From NCBI GenBank assembly GCA_900316845.1, contig ONEG01000003.1, forward strand, positions 1 to 64,000: DNA of 64,000 bases, in the 5' to 3' direction. Of this stretch, positions 61,422 to 64,000 are shown in pieces. Origin of the DNA: an uncultured Bacteroidales bacterium. GTDB lineage: Bacteria > Bacteroidota > Bacteroidia > Bacteroidales > Paludibacteraceae. The first letter of the stretch is position 1. Each line of letters starts with the position of its first letter. Made by a program: the position numbers and the translations under genes. The notes under the pieces were generated by a model. That model did no database searches. It was not told the origin of the DNA and worked only from the letters and a program-made list of their open reading frames with translations.

Positions 61422-62705
61422 TTAAAGCTTCCGAACCGCCTCCATAAACTGCTCACCCCGGTCCTCATAACTCTTAAAGAGGTCGAAACTTGCGCAACAC
61501 GGACTCAGCAACACAGTGTCGCCTTCATGCGCCGCCTCATAAGCCCCTTGAATAGCGTCATGCAGGTTGTCCGTGTCGATGATATTCAGCCCGAAACCGC
61601 CGAAATGTTCTCTTAACTTCTCATTATGCAGCCCCATGAATACCAAGGTATGGCATTTCTCCTTCACCAGCTCGTCAATCTCGCTATAGTCGTTGCCCTT
61701 ATCCTTTCCTCCTAAAATCAACACGGTTGGCGTAGTCATACTCTCCAATGCGTACCAGCAGCTGTTCACATTCGTCGCCTTCGAGTCATTGATCCATCTC
61801 ACGCCGCGAACCGTCGCTACGTATTGCAGCCGGTGCTCAACCCCCTGGAAAGTCTTCAGACTCTCGCGGATAATCTCTTTCTTGATTCCCACTACATTCG
61901 CTGCAATGGTTGCTGCCATCGAGTTCAGCACATTATGCCTTCCCTTCAGCGCCAACTCCTCTTCGCTCACCGGCAGCGGATTCGGGACACTGAATCCGTA
62001 CGGATAAAGCGTCGCACCCAGCTGAATCTTCTTCATCTCCCGGTCGATCACGGGATCTTCTGCCCAGTAAATGAAACTATCCTCCTTCGTCTGATTTCTC
62101 GTGATACGGAACTTCGCATCGACGTAGTTCTGGAACTTATAGTCGTACCGATCCAGGTGGTCCGGCGTGATATTCAGCAAGATGGCGACATCCGCCTTGA
62201 AGTCGTACATGTTGTCCAGCTGGAACGAACTCAACTCTATCACGTAGTAGTCGTGGTCCTCATGCGCCACCTGCAGCGCCAGCGAGTTGCCGATATTGCC
62301 TGCCAGACCCACATTCAGACCTGCCTGTTTCAAGATATAGAAAATCAACGAAGTGGTGGTCGTCTTGCCGTTTGATCCGGTGATACAGATCATCTTCGCA
62401 TTTGTATATCTCGACGCAAACTCAATCTCGCTGATAATCGGCGTACCTTGTGCCTGCAGTTTCTGAATCAGCGGAGCCGTCAGAGGTATACCCGGCGATT
62501 TAACTACCTCGTCGGCGTTCAGAATCAACTCCTCACTGTGCTTTCCGTCTTCCCATGGAACCCCGTTCTGGTCCAGCAGCGCGCGGTACGGTTCGCTGAT
62601 CATCCCGCAGTCGCTTACAAACACATCAAACCCCTTTTCCTTTGCCAGAATGGCAGCACCACTACCGCTCTCTCCGGCTCCCAACACTACGATACGCTTA
62701 TTCAT
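61422..62705 (-). CDS. murD: UDP-MurNAc-L-alanine:D-glutamate ligase
   Basis: This ligase adds D-glutamate to UDP-MurNAc-L-Ala in peptidoglycan precursor synthesis. The 427-residue protein has the N-terminal Rossmann fold (VVLGAGESGSGAAILA), the ATP-binding GSNGKTTT (110-117), HNVLNSMAATIAA, the metal/ATP-contacting HRLQYVATVRGV with NDSKATN, and LILGGKDKGNDYSE. The C-terminal LLSPCCASFDLFKSYEDRGEQF is diagnostic. It follows mraY with a 63-bp gap filled by a repeat. The usual next genes ftsW, murG and murC are absent here. Confidence 0.97.
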   Translation of the reverse strand: MNKRIVVLGAGESGSGAAILAKEKGFDVFVSDCGMISEPYRALLDQNGVPWEDGKHSEELILNADEVVKSPGIPLTAPLIQKLQAQGTPIISEIEFASRYTNAKMICITGSNGKTTTTSLIFYILKQAGLNVGLAGNIGNSLALQVAHEDHDYYVIELSSFQLDNMYDFKADVAILLNITPDHLDRYDYKFQNYVDAKFRITRNQTKEDSFIYWAEDPVIDREMKKIQLGATLYPYGFSVPNPLPVSEEELALKGRHNVLNSMAATIAANVVGIKKEIIRESLKTFQGVEHRLQYVATVRGVRWINDSKATNVNSCWYALESMTTPTVLILGGKDKGNDYSEIDELVKEKCHTLVFMGLHNEKLREHFGGFGLNIIDTDNLHDAIQGAYEAAHEGDTVLLSPCCASFDLFKSYEDRGEQFMEAVRKL

Positions 62706-62710
62706 TTTTG

Positions 62711-62764
62711 TCTTTATTCTTTTAGTGTAACGGTCTTTATTCTTTCAGCAGGCTTTGCCTGCGG
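62711..62764. repeat. 23-bp-type repeat pair between mraY and murD
   Basis: TCTTTATTCTTTTAGTGTAACGG (62711-62733, in two halves) is followed by a longer unit (62734-62764) with a CAGGC-TTT-GCCTG hairpin and the ending CGG. Related to the pairs at 37.3 and 60.8 kb. Confidence 0.8.
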
Positions 62765-62768
62765 TCCT

Positions 62769-64000
62769 TTATCTTATCTTCAACGTCAAAATGGTGATTG
62801 CCGCCAGAATCAGCGTCACGATGCAAAAACGCAGCACGATCTTCGTCTCGTGGTGCAGATTCTTGCTGCCCTTAAACACAATCGAACAGGTCGGATCATT
62901 CTTCAGCACCTGCTCCACACTCGTCCGGAAATGATCATGGAACGGCGTCCGCTTCCAGATCCGCACATGTTGTCCGCGTTTCTTATAGTACTTATACACC
63001 TGCGTCTGCAGAATTACACTCACGCTCTCCATAAGGAATATTCCGCACAGTACAGGCACCATCAGCTCCTTGTGGATCACCATTGCGCAAACGCCGATAA
63101 TTCCGCCGACTGTCAGACTTCCCGTATCGCCCATGAACACTTGCGCCGGGAAACCGTTAAACCACAGATAACCCACTAACGCACCCACAAATGCCGCCAT
63201 AAACACCACCAACTCTTCGCTGCCGGGGATGTACATCACGTCGAAATACTCCGCCCAAACGACACTGCCGCTCGTGTACGCTAAAATCAGCAACGCCACG
63301 CCGATAATCGCCGAGTTGCCGGCGCACATGCCGTCCATGCCGTCGTTCAGGTTCGCGCCGTTACTTACCGCCGCTACTACAAAAACCGTCAGGATCACGA
63401 AGAAAATCCATCCGAACCGGTACTTATTGTTCTCGCCGGTCCAACTGAACAAATCCGCATAGTTGAAGTTATGGTGCTTCACAAACGGAATAGTCGTTTG
63501 CGTGGATTTGATCTCCGGCGTCTTCTCAACGACTACCACATTGTTCTCTATATGACTCGTCACCACCTCATTCATACTCACCGCCGGGCAGAAACGCAGC
63601 GTCAGACCCACAATCAGACCCAAGCTCACTTGCCCTGCAATCTTTATCCATCCGTTCAGACCGTCTTTGTTCTTTTTGAACGTCTTGATATAGTCGTCCG
63701 CAAAGCCCAGAGCCCCCATCAGAAGCGTCGTGACGAGCATCAGAATCATATAGACATTCGTCAACTTGCCTAATAGCAGACACGGAATCAGAATCGCCGC
63801 AATGACAATCAGACCTCCCATCGTCGGCACGCCTTTTTTCGCTACATTGAACGGATCGGTCTTCTCGTCCCGCTGCGTCTCAGAAATATGATGACGCTTC
63901 ATGAAATTGATAAACCGGTCGCCAAACCAGATACTTACGAGCAGTCCGATGACCCCCGCTAAAATAGCCCTGAACGAGATATAGGTGAACAACCGCGCAC
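62769..64000 (-). CDS. mraY: Phospho-MurNAc-pentapeptide translocase, 5' end outside window
   Basis: This enzyme transfers phospho-MurNAc-pentapeptide to undecaprenyl phosphate, giving lipid I, at the inner membrane. The visible part holds ten-odd helices with the family motifs KKGVPTMGGL, LGFADDYIK (catalytic Asp pair), NLNDGMDGMCAG and the FMGDTGSL loop. It ends with the HHxxH-like FHDHF segment. The frame continues past a TTG at 63992 to the window edge (reading ARLFTYISFRA), and the family normally has about 20 more residues, so the gene is cut by the window. A long insertion loop (about 160-190, ENNVVVVEKTPEI) is typical for Bacteroidota. Confidence 0.95.
   Translation of the reverse strand, partial: ARLFTYISFRAILAGVIGLLVSIWFGDRFINFMKRHHISETQRDEKTDPFNVAKKGVPTMGGLIVIAAILIPCLLLGKLTNVYMILMLVTTLLMGALGFADDYIKTFKKNKDGLNGWIKIAGQVSLGLIVGLTLRFCPAVSMNEVVTSHIENNVVVVEKTPEIKSTQTTIPFVKHHNFNYADLFSWTGENNKYRFGWIFFVILTVFVVAAVSNGANLNDGMDGMCAGNSAIIGVALLILAYTSGSVVWAEYFDVMYIPGSEELVVFMAAFVGALVGYLWFNGFPAQVFMGDTGSLTVGGIIGVCAMVIHKELMVPVLCGIFLMESVSVILQTQVYKYYKKRGQHVRIWKRTPFHDHFRTSVEQVLKNDPTCSIVFKGSKNLHHETKIVLRFCIVTLILAAITILTLKIR

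Overview
The window looks like a chromosomal segment of a Bacteroidota bacterium, most likely order Bacteroidales. Eleven sites match, or nearly match, the Bacteroidota promoter (TTTG, 19-20 bases, TAnnTTTG). Shine-Dalgarno sites are largely absent. Several gene families are typical of the phylum: the Bat/MoxR aerotolerance cluster, DUF4293, DUF5686, PCMD and cadherin-like sandwich repeats, and a C-terminus that resembles a type IX secretion signal.

Layout. 1-3.5 kb is an AT-rich, probably transferred island: a membrane protein and a two-gene cassette in which both proteins carry PD-(D/E)XK nuclease motifs. It ends at what looks like the 3' tail of an interrupted gene. 4.3-12.6 kb (+) holds fumarase, a degenerate LytM protein, dxr, rseP, an acyltransferase, DUF4293, an MscS channel and rlmN. 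12.6-14.2 kb holds a LytTR regulator and two small genes. 14.2-21.7 kb (-) runs mfd, kdsB, deoD, an outer membrane protein and yidC. 22.1-29.3 kb (+) holds a lipoprotein, rimP-nusA-infB and a second lipoprotein. 29.3-38.3 kb (-) is moxR, DUF58, a Bat-associated protein, batA, a methyltransferase, a fused batB-batC, batD and batE. 38.5-40.7 kb is an AT-rich glycosyltransferase with a long, highly structured leader, bracketed by two direct repeats. 41.4-42.9 kb is a compact operon of two mini-lipoproteins and a radical SAM/SPASM enzyme. 43.1-52.7 kb is one giant exported protein of about 3,200 residues, followed by a GT4 glycosyltransferase, a small multidrug-resistance-type membrane protein and an LtaS-like sulfatase-fold enzyme. 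56-64 kb (-) holds mraY, murD, a lipoprotein, DAHP synthase/chorismate mutase, DUF5686 and an outer membrane protein.

The most unusual global feature is a dense set of short tandem repeats. Most have a 7-bp period (GAAAGTC, ATTGATA, ATTACGA, GTAAATG, NNTCAGC and others); some have periods of 9, 11 or 23-25 bp. They lie between genes, across stop and start codons, and in frame inside conserved genes (fumarase, dxr, rlmN, rimP, mfd, batD, DUF58, DAHP synthase), where they create lineage-specific peptide insertions. At several junctions they appear to have replaced the normal start codon.

The best candidates for a little-described system are the radical SAM enzyme with its two YGxP-motif mini-lipoproteins, the structured leader of the glycosyltransferase cassette, and the paired-nuclease island.
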